Shown: in pieces, positions 20,853 to 33,385 of the stretch | Position numbering within the stretch: position 1 is the stretch's first letter | Layout: every line of letters begins with the position of its first letter | NCBI GenBank assembly: GCA_964057225.1 | Contig: OZ059899.1 | Span: 8,990,001 to 9,054,000, forward strand | Direction of reading: 5' to 3' | Origin: Auanema rhodensis | Taxonomy: Eukaryota; Nematoda; Chromadorea; Rhabditida; Rhabditidae | DNA length: 64,000 nucleotides | The notes under the pieces: model-generated | Told to the model about the DNA's origin: nothing | Database searches by the model: none | What the model saw: the letters and a program-made list of their open reading frames with translations, nothing else | Made by a program: the position numbers and the translations under genes

Positions 20853-21712
20853 TTATTTCACATTTTTAACATGTAATGTAACAATTGTAGAACCATAATT
20901 AAATTGCATAGGGCGACCAAATTCATCTAAAATTTCAATACGTATAGTATCGAGTGTTTGCTTAGTGATTGGTACATAACGAATAGGATTAAATGTTTTG
21001 GCAATCATTTTACCAAATTCAGTGGGAGGTGGTACAGGTAAACATGCAAGTAAACTAGCTTTCACATTACCGAGAATGGAATATTCTACAATATCACAAT
21101 ATATATATACATTGTATTAATGTTATTTGAAAAATCAATGGGGCGCCTGGCTATTAACGTGTCGTTGATAATTTTATTCTCAAAGCCAAGAAAATATGCG
21201 AGAGCATCACCGAGTGTTGCATTCAATAATAGCCGCTTACTTGTTACAAACTCTATGCGTTGTAGTGTTTTGTTAAACCGAAAAGTGGCGTCTGCCAGCA
21301 TTTCCTTGACAAGTTTAGCCTCAGCTTGTCGATTATTATACCACTTTTTCACATCTTCATCTTTATCTATCAAACCCTTTATACGTGCTTCTTCCTCAGC
21401 TCCAAGAGGTTTAGTGCTGCTAGCAATAAATTGTTCTTTTCCAGCATTGATTCCGCGTATTATTTCATCACCATTTGCATAGTTACCTTTGGGCAAGTGC
21501 AGAATAAACTTTCTGTTGGAAAAACGTAGTGTATAAGAAAGATTTTTTTGTACATTTAATATCGAACATGGAAAAATTATGTCTGTCAGCCCAATGCAAT
21601 ATCTGTTATTGCGTAGCCTTAATGTTTCAGGTAACCTGGTAAGAAACACTGATGAGGTATTACTTTTTTCAGAGTCAACTGATGACGGCAAAGTAATGTA
21701 AAAATCATCCAT
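20853..21712 (-). pseudogene. mCP: minor capsid protein (penton-like), frameshifted, copy A
   Basis: Start at 21712 (M-D-D-F-Y-I-T-L-P-S, the usual Polinton minor capsid opening). The frame is open down to about 21090, where an extra TA in a TATATATA run, relative to B and C, shifts the frame. The rest of the gene (D-I-V-E-Y to T-L-H-V-K) continues in another frame to 20853. Family members are single jelly-roll proteins forming the vertices. The 5' half and start are intact only in this copy. The gene diverges from the ATPase gene. Confidence 0.8.
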
Positions 21713-21791
21713 CACAGACCACCACCTGATGCGTGCACACTAGTATAAATGAAATCATTTGCATTATAGGTACATTTACGAGTGGTTGATT
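21713..21791. promoter_or_regulatory. divergent promoter region between minor capsid and ATPase genes (copy A only)
   Basis: About 80 bp between opposite start codons. The whole region is absent in B and C because of the 169-bp deletion (copy A positions 21670-21838). Confidence 0.45.
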
Positions 21792-22439
21792 ATGGTTTTC
21801 AGCTTCAAACTACCCAGTCAGACAACTGTAATAGGGGCAACGCAATGTGGTAAAACTACCCTTATAAAACGTATATGTGAAAATACTGAAAAGTTTTTCA
21901 ACGTCCCCATTGATAGAATATTCTGGTTCAGTCAATGTGGAGCATCGTCAGGTGTTCCATTAAATGATGAGCGTTTAATAGTTATTCAAGGACCACCTGA
22001 TCCGGATATAATAAAAGAGCAAAAGGGAGTAAACACCATACTAGTGCTGGATGATTTGATGAATTTTTTCTCATCGAATAAAGCGGCTAAAGAATTACTC
22101 AACAACATTTTTACAGTGTGGGCACATCACTGGAATTTGGCAGTGTTTAATCTTGTGCAAGCTGCATTTCAGCTAGACAGGACCAGTCGAATTAATAGTA
22201 CATATATAATACTGATGAAAAGTCATTCGGATATATTACAAATACGTAATTGTCTGCAACAATTATTTGGCCCCCGCTTTAAAAATGCTCTAGAAGCATA
22301 TGATGATGCAATGTCTACACCCTATAGTCATTTACTGATTGACAACCATCCTTTAACAAATGAGAAACAGCGTATACTATCAGATATAACAGCGGAGCAC
22401 CCTATTGTTTATGTAGCCAGAAATATATTCAGTGTTTAA
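21792..22439 (+). CDS. ATP: A32/FtsK-HerA-type genome-packaging ATPase, copy A
   Basis: 215 aa from the first ATG (21792). Walker A G15-A-T-Q-C-G-K-T-T23 and Walker B I-L-V-L-D87-D88; a conserved Q-L-F-G-P-R-F segment near the C-terminus. In Polintons and related viruses this ATPase pumps DNA into capsids. It is followed 12 bp later by the 102-aa gene and is part of a + strand cluster ATPase/102-aa/245-aa/integrase. This is the only complete copy in the window. Confidence 0.85.
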   Translation: MVFSFKLPSQTTVIGATQCGKTTLIKRICENTEKFFNVPIDRIFWFSQCGASSGVPLNDERLIVIQGPPDPDIIKEQKGVNTILVLDDLMNFFSSNKAAKELLNNIFTVWAHHWNLAVFNLVQAAFQLDRTSRINSTYIILMKSHSDILQIRNCLQQLFGPRFKNALEAYDDAMSTPYSHLLIDNHPLTNEKQRILSDITAEHPIVYVARNIFSV

Positions 22440-22451
22440 TGTGCATGTTCA

Positions 22452-22760
22452 ATGAGTGGTCGTATTTTGTCAAATTACAACTTTTTATCTTCTTGTGCCA
22501 AAACCCCTTGTTCTGTTTCCTCTTTTTCTATTTCACAAATTGAAATTATTGTTGAAATTGTATTTAATATTGTGAAAAATAATAATTTTCTCTTAACTAA
22601 CAAGGAATATAAAACCCTTTTGCCCATATCCTCATTATTACGTCAAATAGCTTTGATACGCACACCCGAAAAGGCTAAAACTTTATTGGCAACGATTTCA
22701 CACAAACAATTGAAAACAATAGTTTCATGTGGAATTGCTTATTTTGGTTTTAAAAGATGA
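22452..22760 (+). CDS. conserved Polinton-type 102-aa protein, copy A
   Basis: Small, largely helical protein with L-L-T-N-K-E-Y-K-T-L-L and a K-A-K-T-L-L motif. Proteins with this spacing accompany ATPase and integrase genes in other Polintons, but I know no function. Its stop overlaps the next ATG (ATGA at 22757-22760), which suggests coupled translation or at least one transcript. Confidence 0.6.
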   Translation: MSGRILSNYNFLSSCAKTPCSVSSFSISQIEIIVEIVFNIVKNNNFLLTNKEYKTLLPISSLLRQIALIRTPEKAKTLLATISHKQLKTIVSCGIAYFGFKR

Positions 22761-23494
22761 AACTCAATCATAAATATCGTCTAATCCCTGTTGATGATGA
22801 AACGCTGAATATAGACAAGTTTGATGCTGAATTGAAGCTCTTACGAGAGAATAAATCTATACCCGATTATAAAAAGGCTGAACTATACGAAGACTTGATT
22901 ACCCGTCTCAAAAACTATAGAGAAAGCATAGATGCGCCTATATCAGTACAAGTGGAAAATGCTGATCCACCATTATTGCCAGAATACAAGCTGCCACGAA
23001 AGTATAACGATCTGTGGGAAAGATTTCCAGAGGTGCGTACAAACAAAAATAACCAACTTGTGATTAATAATGAGCCCGTACCAAACACAAATATTACAAA
23101 AATTTCGGATTTTGTACTGGATAAAACAAAGACGGAACCCAATGGATTCTCAGTATTAGCCAAATTCTTAGCCAGTAATGGGGTCTCTAGCCCTAACAAG
23201 AAGGCAAAAAATGAAGAGCCTGCCGTCAGTAACAAGGATTCAGTTGATCCCGTGCCTACATCCACATCGGCTGTCACAGACTTGGATGCTACTATTAATA
23301 TATTACCTAGAACACCACGTCATCGTAAGGCTGTTATTCGATATTCACCCTCTCCGCGTCGTACATTCAAATCCAAAGCTATAAATAAAAAGGCAAAACC
23401 CGCTGACACTGGTGAATCTTATTACACACCTCAGGCGGGAGAAACACAGAATGGCAAAGGCCGTAAACGATTCTACATTAGATTATGGAAGTAA
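22757..23494 (+). CDS. conserved 245-aa protein with basic C-terminus, copy A
   Basis: Charged N-terminal half with L-P-R-K-Y-N-D-L-W; a Ser/Pro/Thr-rich middle with basic S-P-S-P-R-R-T; C-terminus G-K-G-R-K-R-F-Y. No known domain. The basic tail and position beside the ATPase suggest a DNA-binding or virion-core role (inference). It overlaps the integrase start by 44 bp in another frame. Kept open in A, B, C, D and E. Confidence 0.65.
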   Translation: MKLNHKYRLIPVDDETLNIDKFDAELKLLRENKSIPDYKKAELYEDLITRLKNYRESIDAPISVQVENADPPLLPEYKLPRKYNDLWERFPEVRTNKNNQLVINNEPVPNTNITKISDFVLDKTKTEPNGFSVLAKFLASNGVSSPNKKAKNEEPAVSNKDSVDPVPTSTSAVTDLDATINILPRTPRHRKAVIRYSPSPRRTFKSKAINKKAKPADTGESYYTPQAGETQNGKGRKRFYIRLWK

Positions 23495-24522
23495 TGTTTT
23501 GGAGAACATTTATTATAATATTAAGCATCCAGCTTCTTATACGTCTGCCAAAAATCTATTATTGGAAGCGCGAAAGCATGGCATCGCAAAAGCACAAGTT
23601 GAAAGTTTTTTGCAAGACTCTGAAACTTTTACACGTCATAAACCAACCAGACTGCATATGCAGACTAAAAGACTAGAGGCTGTGGTCGATTCCTAACAAT
23701 GCAAGCAGATTTGGTTGATATGCAAAAATATAAAAAATTAAACGAAGGCTATGCTTACATGTTGACCATGATTGATGTTTATACACGCATGTTATATGTT
23801 AGGCCTTTGAAAACTAAAGGTGGTTTAGAGGTTGCTACTGCATTTGAAAATGTATTCAAGGATTTTATACCAATCCAACTAATAACGGATAACGGTGCAA
23901 AGTTTTATAATAATCATTGTGAAAAACTATTCAAAAAATTCCAAAAGCCATACTGCATGGATCAACAAGTTCACCACAAAAGGCGGCAATGGTAGAGCGA
24001 GCAAATAGAACTTTAAAAACGCGCATGATGAAATATCTCTATTACAAGAATAATCATCGATGGATTGATATACTAGATGACTTGGTCGAAGGAATAAACA
24101 AATCTTATAATCGGTCGATTAAAATGCGCCCCGTAGATGTTACAGCAAATATATTCGTTGAAGAATATGCACCAGCTGTTCGCAACCGATTCAAAATTGG
24201 TGATAATGTTCGCATAAGCAAGAACAGGCTTACTTTTGAAAAAAGTTACGAGTCTGGATATACAATGGAACTATTCACAATTGATGAGATTGTAGCCGGG
24301 AACCCAACCGTGTATAAACTTGTAGATTATAATGGTGAACGTATAAAGGGAATATTCTATGAGCCTGAACTTGTGTTGGCTTCTAATAAAAGCAACCAGT
24401 ATTATATTGAGAAAGTTTTGAAAGAGCGTACACGAAATGGTAAACGCCAAGTATTTGTAAAATGGAGTGGCTATCCCGACAACTTTAATGAATGGATAGA
24501 TGCAGAAAATTTAAATGTATAA
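23451..24522 (+). pseudogene. INT: retrovirus-like integrase with chromodomain, two frameshifts, copy A
   Basis: Compared with B, C and D it lacks one A near 23667-23670 and has a net five-base gain near 23939-23948, so the reading frame is lost twice. Between the breaks the DDE core and after them the C-terminal chromodomain are still recognisable. The T-D-N-G motif is followed by A-K where other copies have E at the second place. Not able to give a whole protein as it stands. Confidence 0.85.
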
Positions 24523-24819
24523 TTTTTCACTGTTATTGTAAACAATTGTATTAATAATAAATGATTTATTTGATCAATCATTCATATTGTAACAATAAAA
24601 AACTAGCAAAACATAAAAGCCAAGACAATGATATAACCTATAATTATAAACTGATTAATATTTAAATTTTTAATGCTTACCAGTTGGTTAGAGAGTCGGC
24701 TGTTGATGGATAATTTCAAACTTCAAGAGCTGGAAAAAAAAATGTTACGGCTAAGAAAATTTAAATATAACATAACAAAATCAACCAACTGTCCATTAAA
24801 CAGTTTGTGCTTGTTGTAG
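24523..24819. other. 3' region between integrase and Cys-rich gene, copy A
   Basis: Holds the polyadenylation area of both convergent genes. On the - strand a TTTCCAG acceptor, a short segment and an ACTG|GTAAGC donor are conserved in both element lineages, though the segment is not obviously coding. No gene called. Confidence 0.4.
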
Positions 24820-25413
24820 TCAAAATGATGGATCAAAACGGATAAGCATATTCAAGTTGAGCGCCTGTTGACTTAATTTAAAGTAGAACACATTCTGCTT
24901 ATAACCAAAAGACTTGACAGTTGACTCATCAGTATAGATGGCAATGTAACCCATATTATTCAACAATTGTTTTGATGACATGCTAGAATAGGAACGCATC
25001 TGTAAAAGAAAAAATAATAATTAGAATTAATAATTTTATAATCTTACATTGATTGTTGAATTTTCAGGTTTATAATGACGGAAAACTTTTAAAAGCCCTA
25101 AGGCATCATTCCTCGCTCTACACTTGACACAGAGGCTGAAACAGTGGTACTCGTCTACGACTTGCAATGTATCCCTACAAGTTTTGCAGAGACATATTGG
25201 TCTCATAACTACAGGCTGTTGTGGAGAGCTATCCTTTGAGATTTGTACCTGCTTTTTTGGTATGTCTAAACAAAAAATAATTGATAACAAAAATAAAACC
25301 TTACCAAAGAATGTGGCAGCAAAGTTGGGTCCTGGTGTGGGTGGTCGTGGAACATCCGGTTCCGATGTCGAAGGTACAATATTCTCTAAATCAACAAGAG
25401 CGGAACGCTTCAT
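24820..25413 (-). CDS. Cys-rich (zinc-ribbon-like) accessory protein, 3 exons, copy A
   Basis: Exons 25413-25305, 25265-25048 and 24999-24820 (introns 39 and 48 nt, GT-AG) give 168 aa. Exon 1 encodes M-K-R then Pro-rich P-R-P-P-T-P; exon 2 holds C-L-C-K-T-C and, 16 residues later, C-x3-C-V-K-C, a likely zinc site; exon 3 ends M-L-I-R-F-D-P-S-F. No family recognised. The gene lies at the right end, reading inward. In A and B the upstream TATA box has been lost at the tandem junction. Conserved with many silent and conservative changes in the second lineage (C, F), which argues for a selected protein. Confidence 0.7.
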
Positions 25414-25510
25414 GTTTGTAGCCCAATTGGAGGCTTTTCCTAAACAACAACGAACTTTTACGTCTAGGGTCCAAGTAGAGTAGAGGAAAGTCCTAGCAGC
25501 AGTCTGTTGA

Positions 25511-25638
25511 CGTTGGATCAGATCGTCGGCTTGTTGGCAGAGGTGGATCGGCGAGAAGACTTGGTGGCGGAGCTGGATCGAAGAGTAGACTTGTTGACAG
25601 AGCTGGATCGTAGAGTCGACTTGATGGCGGAGCTGAAA
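25511..25638. repeat. 30-bp GC-rich minisatellite, copy A right end (4 units)
   Basis: Units of exactly 30 bp (type AGCTGGATCG.AGAGT.GACTT then GTTGACAG or GATGGCGG) at 25511, 25541, 25571 and 25601. The array lies upstream of the Cys-rich gene and ends at the join with copy B. Confidence 0.85.
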
Positions 25639-25818
25639 AGTAGAGAGCCATGCCGAATTTACTAACCACGCCCCCAAACAGTTGCTAAAAACATACTTTT
25701 GAGGGCGTCAGCTGCTAAAAACATACTTTTGGGGGCGTCAGCTGTCAAAATCATATTTTCGGCGTCAGCTGTCAAAAATATACTTTTCCTCCCGATGCAG
25801 GCTCTCGAGCCTGCGCAT
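25639..25818 (+). repeat. Polinton outer terminus, copy B
   Basis: Same as in copy A but with four internal subrepeats. It is joined directly to the 30-bp minisatellite of copy A, with no right-hand terminus between them. Confidence 0.85.
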
Positions 25819-26146
25819 GAATCAAAATGCATGATTTTTTTTTTAAAATTATTTTTTAATGTATTTTTAAATGAATTTTTATTATTTATATATTTGTAAA
25901 TTGTATTTGTAAATATTTTTAAAATTATTTCTTTTTAAATGTATTTTTAATATTTATATATGTCTTAAATATTATTATTTAATTATTTTATATTAAATGT
26001 ATTTTATATATTTTTAAAATATTATTAAAATTATCTCCTTTTAAATGTATTTTTAATATTTATACATTTGAATAAACTTTTTAATATATATTGTTTTTGT
26101 TTTAATTTATAAAATTTGAATAAAATATATAAAAGCTAATTAATAT

Positions 26147-27241
26147 GTTCACCGTACCTTTTATGGGTTAATCAATGGAACTCATATCGAAGGTTAATTC
26201 GATAAGAAGTAATAAATATTTAAACTAAATTTAATGAAACACATATCGAAGGTTAATTCGATAAGATATATTTTATATATTTATTTTTTAATTTTATTTG
26301 TTTACATTGTTTATAGATTGTGTTTTTTATAGTTTATAATTATTAATTGAACTTTTAAAAAGTTTGTTGTTTATCTAGGCGAACCATTTTGTTCACCGTA
26401 CCTCTTATGGGTAAATCAATGGAACATATATCGAAAGTTAATTCGATAAGAACGATATGGAATACAAAAGTTAATGGAACACATATCGAAGGTTAATTCG
26501 ATAAGAACGATATGAAATACAAAAGTTAATGGAACACATATCGAAGGTTAATTCGATAAGATCGTTAAAACAGGTGCACTGACCCACACAAAAACCACAT
26601 GGCAAACGTTTTGTTCATTAAAATATGATAAATAGCTGTACACCACATGTACCAAGTTGTCTAATATTTTCAAATTACATGAAAAATAGTTTAAAGAAAT
26701 TTTTTTTTTAATTTTATATTAATTTATTCTAATATACTAACTCAATAAAACACATATCGAAGGTTAATTCGATAGGATTCACAAACAATTGTGTTGTTTC
26801 CAATGGAACACATATCGAAGATTAATTCGATAAGATCGTTAAAACAGGTGCGCTGACCCACACATGTACCACATGGCAAAAGTTTGTTCATAATAATATG
26901 ATAAATAGCTGTACAGCACAAGTACCCATAACGCTAAAGAATACTTACTATGCCAAGGGGTCATGGGTATATACTTTTTTAGTATCAAAAATGTTAATGG
27001 AACACATATCGAATATCAATTCGATAAGATTGTGGAAACAGATACGTTGACCTACAATGAACCAAATGGCAAAGCACTTGTTCATTAAAGTATAACAAAT
27101 AGCTGTATAGCATATGCATCAAGATTTCTAATATTCTCAAATTACGTGGAAAGAAGAGTATATAGAAAAAGTTTTAGTGTGTATATTACTAATATTCTAA
27201 TACCCTAACTCAAAGAACACATATCGAAGATTAATTCGATA
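26147..27241 (+). repeat. palindromic-site array, copy B left end (nine sites)
   Basis: Nine TATCGAA-N6-TTCGATA dyads between 26185 and 27241, including two (near 26757 and 26812) absent from copy A. Again there is 55-bp spacing in the first groups and GTTCACCGTACC blocks. Confidence 0.75.
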
Positions 27242-27475
27242 AGATTGTTGAAACAGTTGCGCTGACCACAACAATACATGCGTATTTATTAACAGCGGAT
27301 TGGCAACTGCCACTGTTGACAGCTGTAATATGATACAATGTTGAGTGTTGGCAACATTGTTACGTGACAATAAAACAACTGACTGTTCTTGCAATGAAAT
27401 GTAATATAAATGTGTAAAATGAAATATGGATAACTACCTCTCAGAGTTTGCATAATTTTATTCTAACAAGATACA

Positions 27476-30400
27476 ATGGCTGCTAACAGGTTGTGTTTTT
27501 TCCTATCTTTTTTTTTTAATTGAAATATTTATTTTCAGTTATAAGCGTGTATGTGAAGAGTTGGGGTTCGATTATGAGGAAATTTATCAACTCAGGTAAT
27601 TTAACAATATTTTTAAAATATACATCTTTGTTTTTTTAGTAAGCGCATAAAACTTACCGAGAGTGGTGGTGTTGAGCTGTGTGACCCCGCAATAACCACT
27701 TCCAATAGTGGTCCCTCGTCATCAAGGGTTATTGAAGTTATCACCTTGGATGACAGCGATAATGAGTAAGCTATCATATAATGAAAAAGCATGAAATTTT
27801 TTTTTTCAGAGAATGGAATCCCGAGATGCCATCAACTAGTGGAGAACAATTAGGAGGCGGTTCATCCTTCAACGATATTTGTCAAGTAAAGGTACGAGCT
27901 TTTAAAATTTTTTTTTTTTTTTTTTTTTTTCATGTTACAATTCTTTTCACTCTATATCTTTTATTTGATTACATATCTTGAGCAATTTTGAATTCTGCCA
28001 TCTATTTTTAAACAAATCATCATACATTTGGTGGCTTTTTGAAAAATAAAATAAAATCTTATCCCAAATCCATGCCATAATATCATTTATTAAATTTTTA
28101 TTCATTAAAATACACTTAAATTTAAATATTTTGATGCTCAAAAACTGACACATTTAAATATTTTGTATTTTCTAAACCATTTCACTCCATCTCTTTTATT
28201 TAATTTCATATTTTAAACAATTTTAAATTTTTACCACTACTTTATAATTTTTATTTATTAAACTTTTTAATCATTAAATTACACTTAAATTTAAATATTT
28301 TGATGCGCAAAAACAGAAACATTTAAATATTTTGTTTTTTCTAAACCATTTCACTCCATCTATTTTAAACAATTGTATATTTCTACCACTATTTCATAAT
28401 TTCATTTTTTAAATTTTTAATCATTAAAAAAAAAAACATTTAAATTTCAATATTGTGATGCTCAAAAACTGAAACATGAAACAGATTTATATTGTCTAAG
28501 CCATTTCACTTCATCTCTTTTATTTAATCACATATCTTGAACAAATTTAAATTTCTATCACTTTTTCATAATTTCGTTTATTAAATTTTTAATCATTAAA
28601 AAACATTTAAATTTCAATATTGTGATGCTCAAAAACTGAAACATTTAAATATTTTGTATTTTCTAAACCATTTCACTTCATCTCTTTTATTTATATATAT
28701 TTTAAACAATTTTATAATTCTACTATTATTTAATTTTTATTTATTAAATTTTTAAACATTAAAAAAAAATTGATGCTCAAAAACTGAAACATTTAAATAT
28801 TTTGTATTTTTCTAATCGTTTTGAAACAAACTAAACATATATTTGAAAACATTTCAATTAAATAAAAAATAACGACTATAACAAACAAAGAGACATAATA
28901 ATTTTAAGCAAAAGATGAAACAATTCATATATATTCTTAAAACTATTTTTATTTAAACTTTTAAAAATAAAAATAAAAAAAGCTTGTAAACTGTTATAAA
29001 TGTTGTTTATTATAGTGGTCACACCGGCGCATAAAACGCACCGGTCGTTTTACCAACGTGGTCGTTCGATCGCTCACGTTCCCACACTTGGAAAATGTTG
29101 ATGAGCCAATGCATGTTATCATGCCGCGGTTATTCAACGAATTCCTTGATCGTTGTCTTGCTGAAAGCAGTGTGCCTGATAAGCAAAAAGCCTTATTTTG
29201 TTTATCAATTGAGCACCCTTCCTTTGAAAAGGGCTCCATATTTATGGACTTTCGTAGAAGGGAGCATCTGGATGGCGTAGCCATTATGAATGCCATCAGC
29301 AAGGTGCAGCAATCAAAACGAGAAGCTGTGATCAGCCAGGCAATGAATATTGAGATGTATGTGTTTGATGAAAGGCCAGCGCAGCCAAGCCTGATGCCTG
29401 GTGAAGGTAGAGTCGGGTTTTATTTTGACCCCGAACTCAAAATACCTGGAACCATTGCCAACACTGACTCACATTGTCTGGCTAGATCAGCAGTTGTGGG
29501 AATGTGGAAAGCTGACGAGCTGGCCACTGAAGATGGCGATGAGAAGCGAAGGCTGCAAAACCTTCGTCGCAATTACATCTTATTGCCAAATCAGCCACAC
29601 CATATCAATTTATTAAATAGGTGTGGTATTTCTGTAGATTTACCAAATTATAATTTAATTCATTTAAACATTATTGCCAGCTGTAATACAAACTATAAGT
29701 TTGTAGTATATGCTAGACCGCCTGGACAGCGTATGTACACTATCCAGAAAATATTTAATGAAGCGGCTAGCAAATTGGTAACACTAGGTTACCGAAATAA
29801 TCACTATGATTGTATTACAGCTGGTAGTCGTTCGAAAATTTTTGATGGTATTATATGTCAACACTGTAAGTTATCTTACAATACAGTGTTGCATAGATGT
29901 AAAGCCAAATGTAAAAAATGCCACACCTATAATTGTAATGCGATGGGGAATGTGGTTGAGAGTAGCGTGAGGTGTGATAGTTGTAGAGTTTTGTTTAAAA
30001 CTCAACAATGCTTCGATAGGCATTTGCGAAAAGCCTGCCGAAAATTCAAGGTATTTTGTGAAAATTTAAAGTTGTACATAACAAGCTTATATTCAGACAT
30101 GTGTGGCGTGTGATCACTATCACATGGTCCGTGCTGATAGACCGCACAATTGCAATGAAAAATTCTGCAAAAAGTGCGGTCAGACAAAGCCTGAAGAGCA
30201 CTCTTGTTGTTGGGTTCCACCTAACGACAAGAAGAAGGCTCAGCTAAAAAAGAAGCAAGAAAAGTTCAAGGTTTGTATTTAACATCTTTACAAGTGTAAT
30301 GCTTACTTGTTTAAGATTATATTTTATGACTTTGAAACAGTTGTGTTAAAAAACGGCACAAATGTTCATGAATATGCAGATGAACAATGGCCCAATATGG

Positions 30401-33247
30401 TTGTGTATAACAAATTTTGTGAAAGTTGTATAGATGCCAATTCCTGTGAGAAATGCACAACCAAGGAGGGCCATTTTGGGTACCAACAAGGTGATAGTGA
30501 ATGGTCTGTAACAGATCGTTTCCTTGATTGGTTACTCAACTTTTCTGAGAATGATAATGCAATTTTGATTGCGCACAACGGGTCGCGCTTTGACATACAT
30601 TTCTTGGTGTCTAGGCTGATAAACCGTGGAATATATCCTGACCCCATTTTAAATGGGACCAAGATTATTAGCATGGTTGTCAAGCCATTAAGAGGTCAAA
30701 ACATTAACCATTTATGTTTTAAAGATAGTTATTTACTAGTGCCTTTACCCTTATCAGCGTTACCCAAGGCGTTTGGTGTACCTGATATGAGTAAAGGACA
30801 ATTCCCATACCTCTTTAACCACCCAATAAATTATGGCAAAGTGCTACCATCCTTGCCACCAAAGCATTACTATTGTACTGCTAGAATGAAAGCAGAAGAC
30901 CTAGCTTCATTCAATATTTGGTATGAGGAGCGTAATCAAAGTGTGTTTGATTTTGATGAGGAGCTTCTGGAATATTGTAGGACAGATGTCCGTATTTTAA
31001 CCAACTGTATGAAAGTGTACATGAAGTTGGCCACCGCCACCACTGGCTGGAATCCTGTCATACAATGTATGACATTTGCCAGTTTCTTTTTATTCCAGGC
31101 AAGTTTTTTAAAATACAAGCATTTTCAAAACTAGTATATTACAGTTGAAAATGAACCACATTAAAGAGAACCAAGTGGGTATTCTGCCTGAGACTGGTTA
31201 TTATGCCGGCCAGAAGCAGAGTATAATTGCCATAAAATACATAAAATGGCTAGAACACGGATTAGGCCGCCCATTAATGCATAAGCTTAATGGTGGTGAA
31301 TTTGTTGTGAGAGTAGATGGCCAACGCTATCTACTTGATGCTTATGACAGTGTGGCTAATCACGGCTATGAGGTGAGTAATTTGTAATAAATGTAAAAAA
31401 TGATAAAATTTTGTAGTTTAATGGCTGTATTTATCATGGTTGCCCCCAGTGCACCAACAAGACTGCTATTGCACCAGGCAGAAATGGTGAAACAATGGAA
31501 GAGGTAAGCAATACTTTTTTTTAATCATTTTAAGCTGAAACATTTAGGTTTATGAAAAAACCATGAAAAGGCTTGAGGCTATTCAAAGCCAGGGCATTAG
31601 TGTAACCACTGTGTGGGAACACGAAATTACTGCTCAAATGTCATCAAATGAGCAAATGGCAAATTTTATGAAGGACACTGAGGTTGTAACTCGATTGGCA
31701 CCTCGAGATGCCTTCACCGGCGGCCGAACTCAAACATATAAGCTTCTGGCCCAAGCTTCGGATAGATACTCACTAGAGTATGTGGACTTTTGTTCACTTT
31801 ATCCATATGTAACGGCATTTGATGCCTATTACCCTGTGGGTAATCCTAAAATGATTACTGAGGGCTTTGAGAGTTTTGAGGCATGCTGCCCATACAAGGG
31901 CCTTGTGAAATGTGACGTGCTTGCACCCACAAATTTGTTGTATCCTGTATTAGGAACACGCATAGGCGGTAAATTAATTTTTACAAACTGCCGCACATGT
32001 GCAAACAGAGGCAAAAATGTAACATGCCCGCACCAAGATGATGAAGACGCTCGAAAGCTGCATCTGACTGTAACGCATGTAGAGCTCGAATGTGCCATAC
32101 AGCGTGGCTACAAAGTGCTTCATGTTTATGAGGTTTGGCACTGGGATGAATGGCAGCAAGGAGGCCTATTCAAGGATTTTGTACAAAAGTACATAAAAAT
32201 TAAGCAAGAGGCATCGGGCTGGCCTAAGCCAAATATGACAGAGGCTGAAAAGGTATGTGTCATGAAAAGTATGGCATTAAATAGAATTTTACAGCTAAAA
32301 TATCTCCAAGAGCACGAGGAGAACACTGGTGTTGCTCTGGAGAGCAACAAAATTGAAAAGAATGCGGCCATGCGTAGCATTGCCAAACTACAGCTGAATA
32401 GGTATGTAAACTTTTAAAAATAAAAATTTACAAATTTGCTTATAGTGTATGGGGTAAAATGGGTCAAAGACCGGATAAAGCCCAAACCAAGATTATTGGT
32501 GTTGAGGATCCTGAAATTGGTAGGATCATAACTGATCCTGCAAGGGAACTCACGGGCTTCAAAATTGTGGACGATGTGGCGTACTGTACAACAGTGCCAG
32601 AGGACTCACACTTGGCACCAGCGCCGTTTACAAATGTAGCCATAGCGGCTTATACAACCGCTCATGCAAGGCTACTATTGTATAAGGCAATGGAAAAAAT
32701 TGGAAAGAACTTGGTGTATACAGGTAATTTTATACTTTGTATACAATTTAAACGTACATCATTTAGACACCGATTCTCTAATTTATTTAAAATGCCTCGA
32801 TCAGCCTGATCCAATTGAGGATATGAAGGGTGAATGGTTAGGTAAACTAACCTCAGAAATACCCGATGGTTGGTCAATGACCAAATTTGTTTCACCACCT
32901 GCAAAAGTTTATAGTTATGAGCTAGTAAATGCAGCTGGTCAGGTCAAGTATATCACCAAGGCAAAGGGAGTGGTAAGTATAAAAATATATTATTGAGAAA
33001 CTTTTTAAAATTACAGACGCTGGACCACACGGCAGCCACCGTGGTAAACTATCAAAGTATGGAGCGATTGGTTCGAGGACTCGTGATGGATGAAGAAAAA
33101 TTGGTTTTAAAAACCAAAACAACGTTATTAAAGAGGCAGCTTGGTGCCATATCCACGATGGACATGACAAAGAGTACCAAGGTCGTAATGGATAAACTTT
33201 GTTATCTAGACGATTTTAGTACTTTACCCTATGGTTATTGTGAATAA
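27476..33247 (+). CDS. POLB: protein-primed family B DNA polymerase, copy B
   Basis: Same 13-exon structure as copy A: first ATG 27476, large exon from 29016, stop 33245-33247. All exo and pol motifs are present; ExoII reads H-N-G-S-R-F-D, the more usual form. Intron 4 is longer (1124 nt) through an added repeat unit. The GC-AG intron is kept. The frame is open throughout. Confidence 0.92.
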
Positions 33248-33385
33248 TTTTTAATATATTTGAATTTATAAATTTTATTATTGCGTGTATATTTGTATAT
33301 GGTTGTATTTATAGATTTTTATGTATAGTTGTATTAATAAATTTTATTCTTCTCATCAAATGTTTTAAAGAGTTTATTACATACA

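Larger units (their letters stand above)
10562..25638 (+). mobile_element. Polinton/Maverick copy A
   Basis: About 15.1 kb. It starts with the AGTAGAGAG terminus and runs through polymerase, capsid, protease, ATPase, integrase and the Cys-rich gene, to a direct join with copy B. The gene set and mixed strand layout are those of Polintons. This copy alone keeps the complete ATPase gene and the divergent promoter between ATPase and minor capsid gene. Its minor capsid gene has a 2-bp insertion and its integrase two frameshifts. Its left end has seven palindrome sites, against nine in B and C. Confidence 0.9.

Noticed and set aside
25036-25677. Single long minus-strand frame as a 213-aa protein starting in the terminus
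   Set aside because: It reads through an intron and the minisatellite; the spliced gene starting at 25413 matches the second-lineage copy, which has no such extension.
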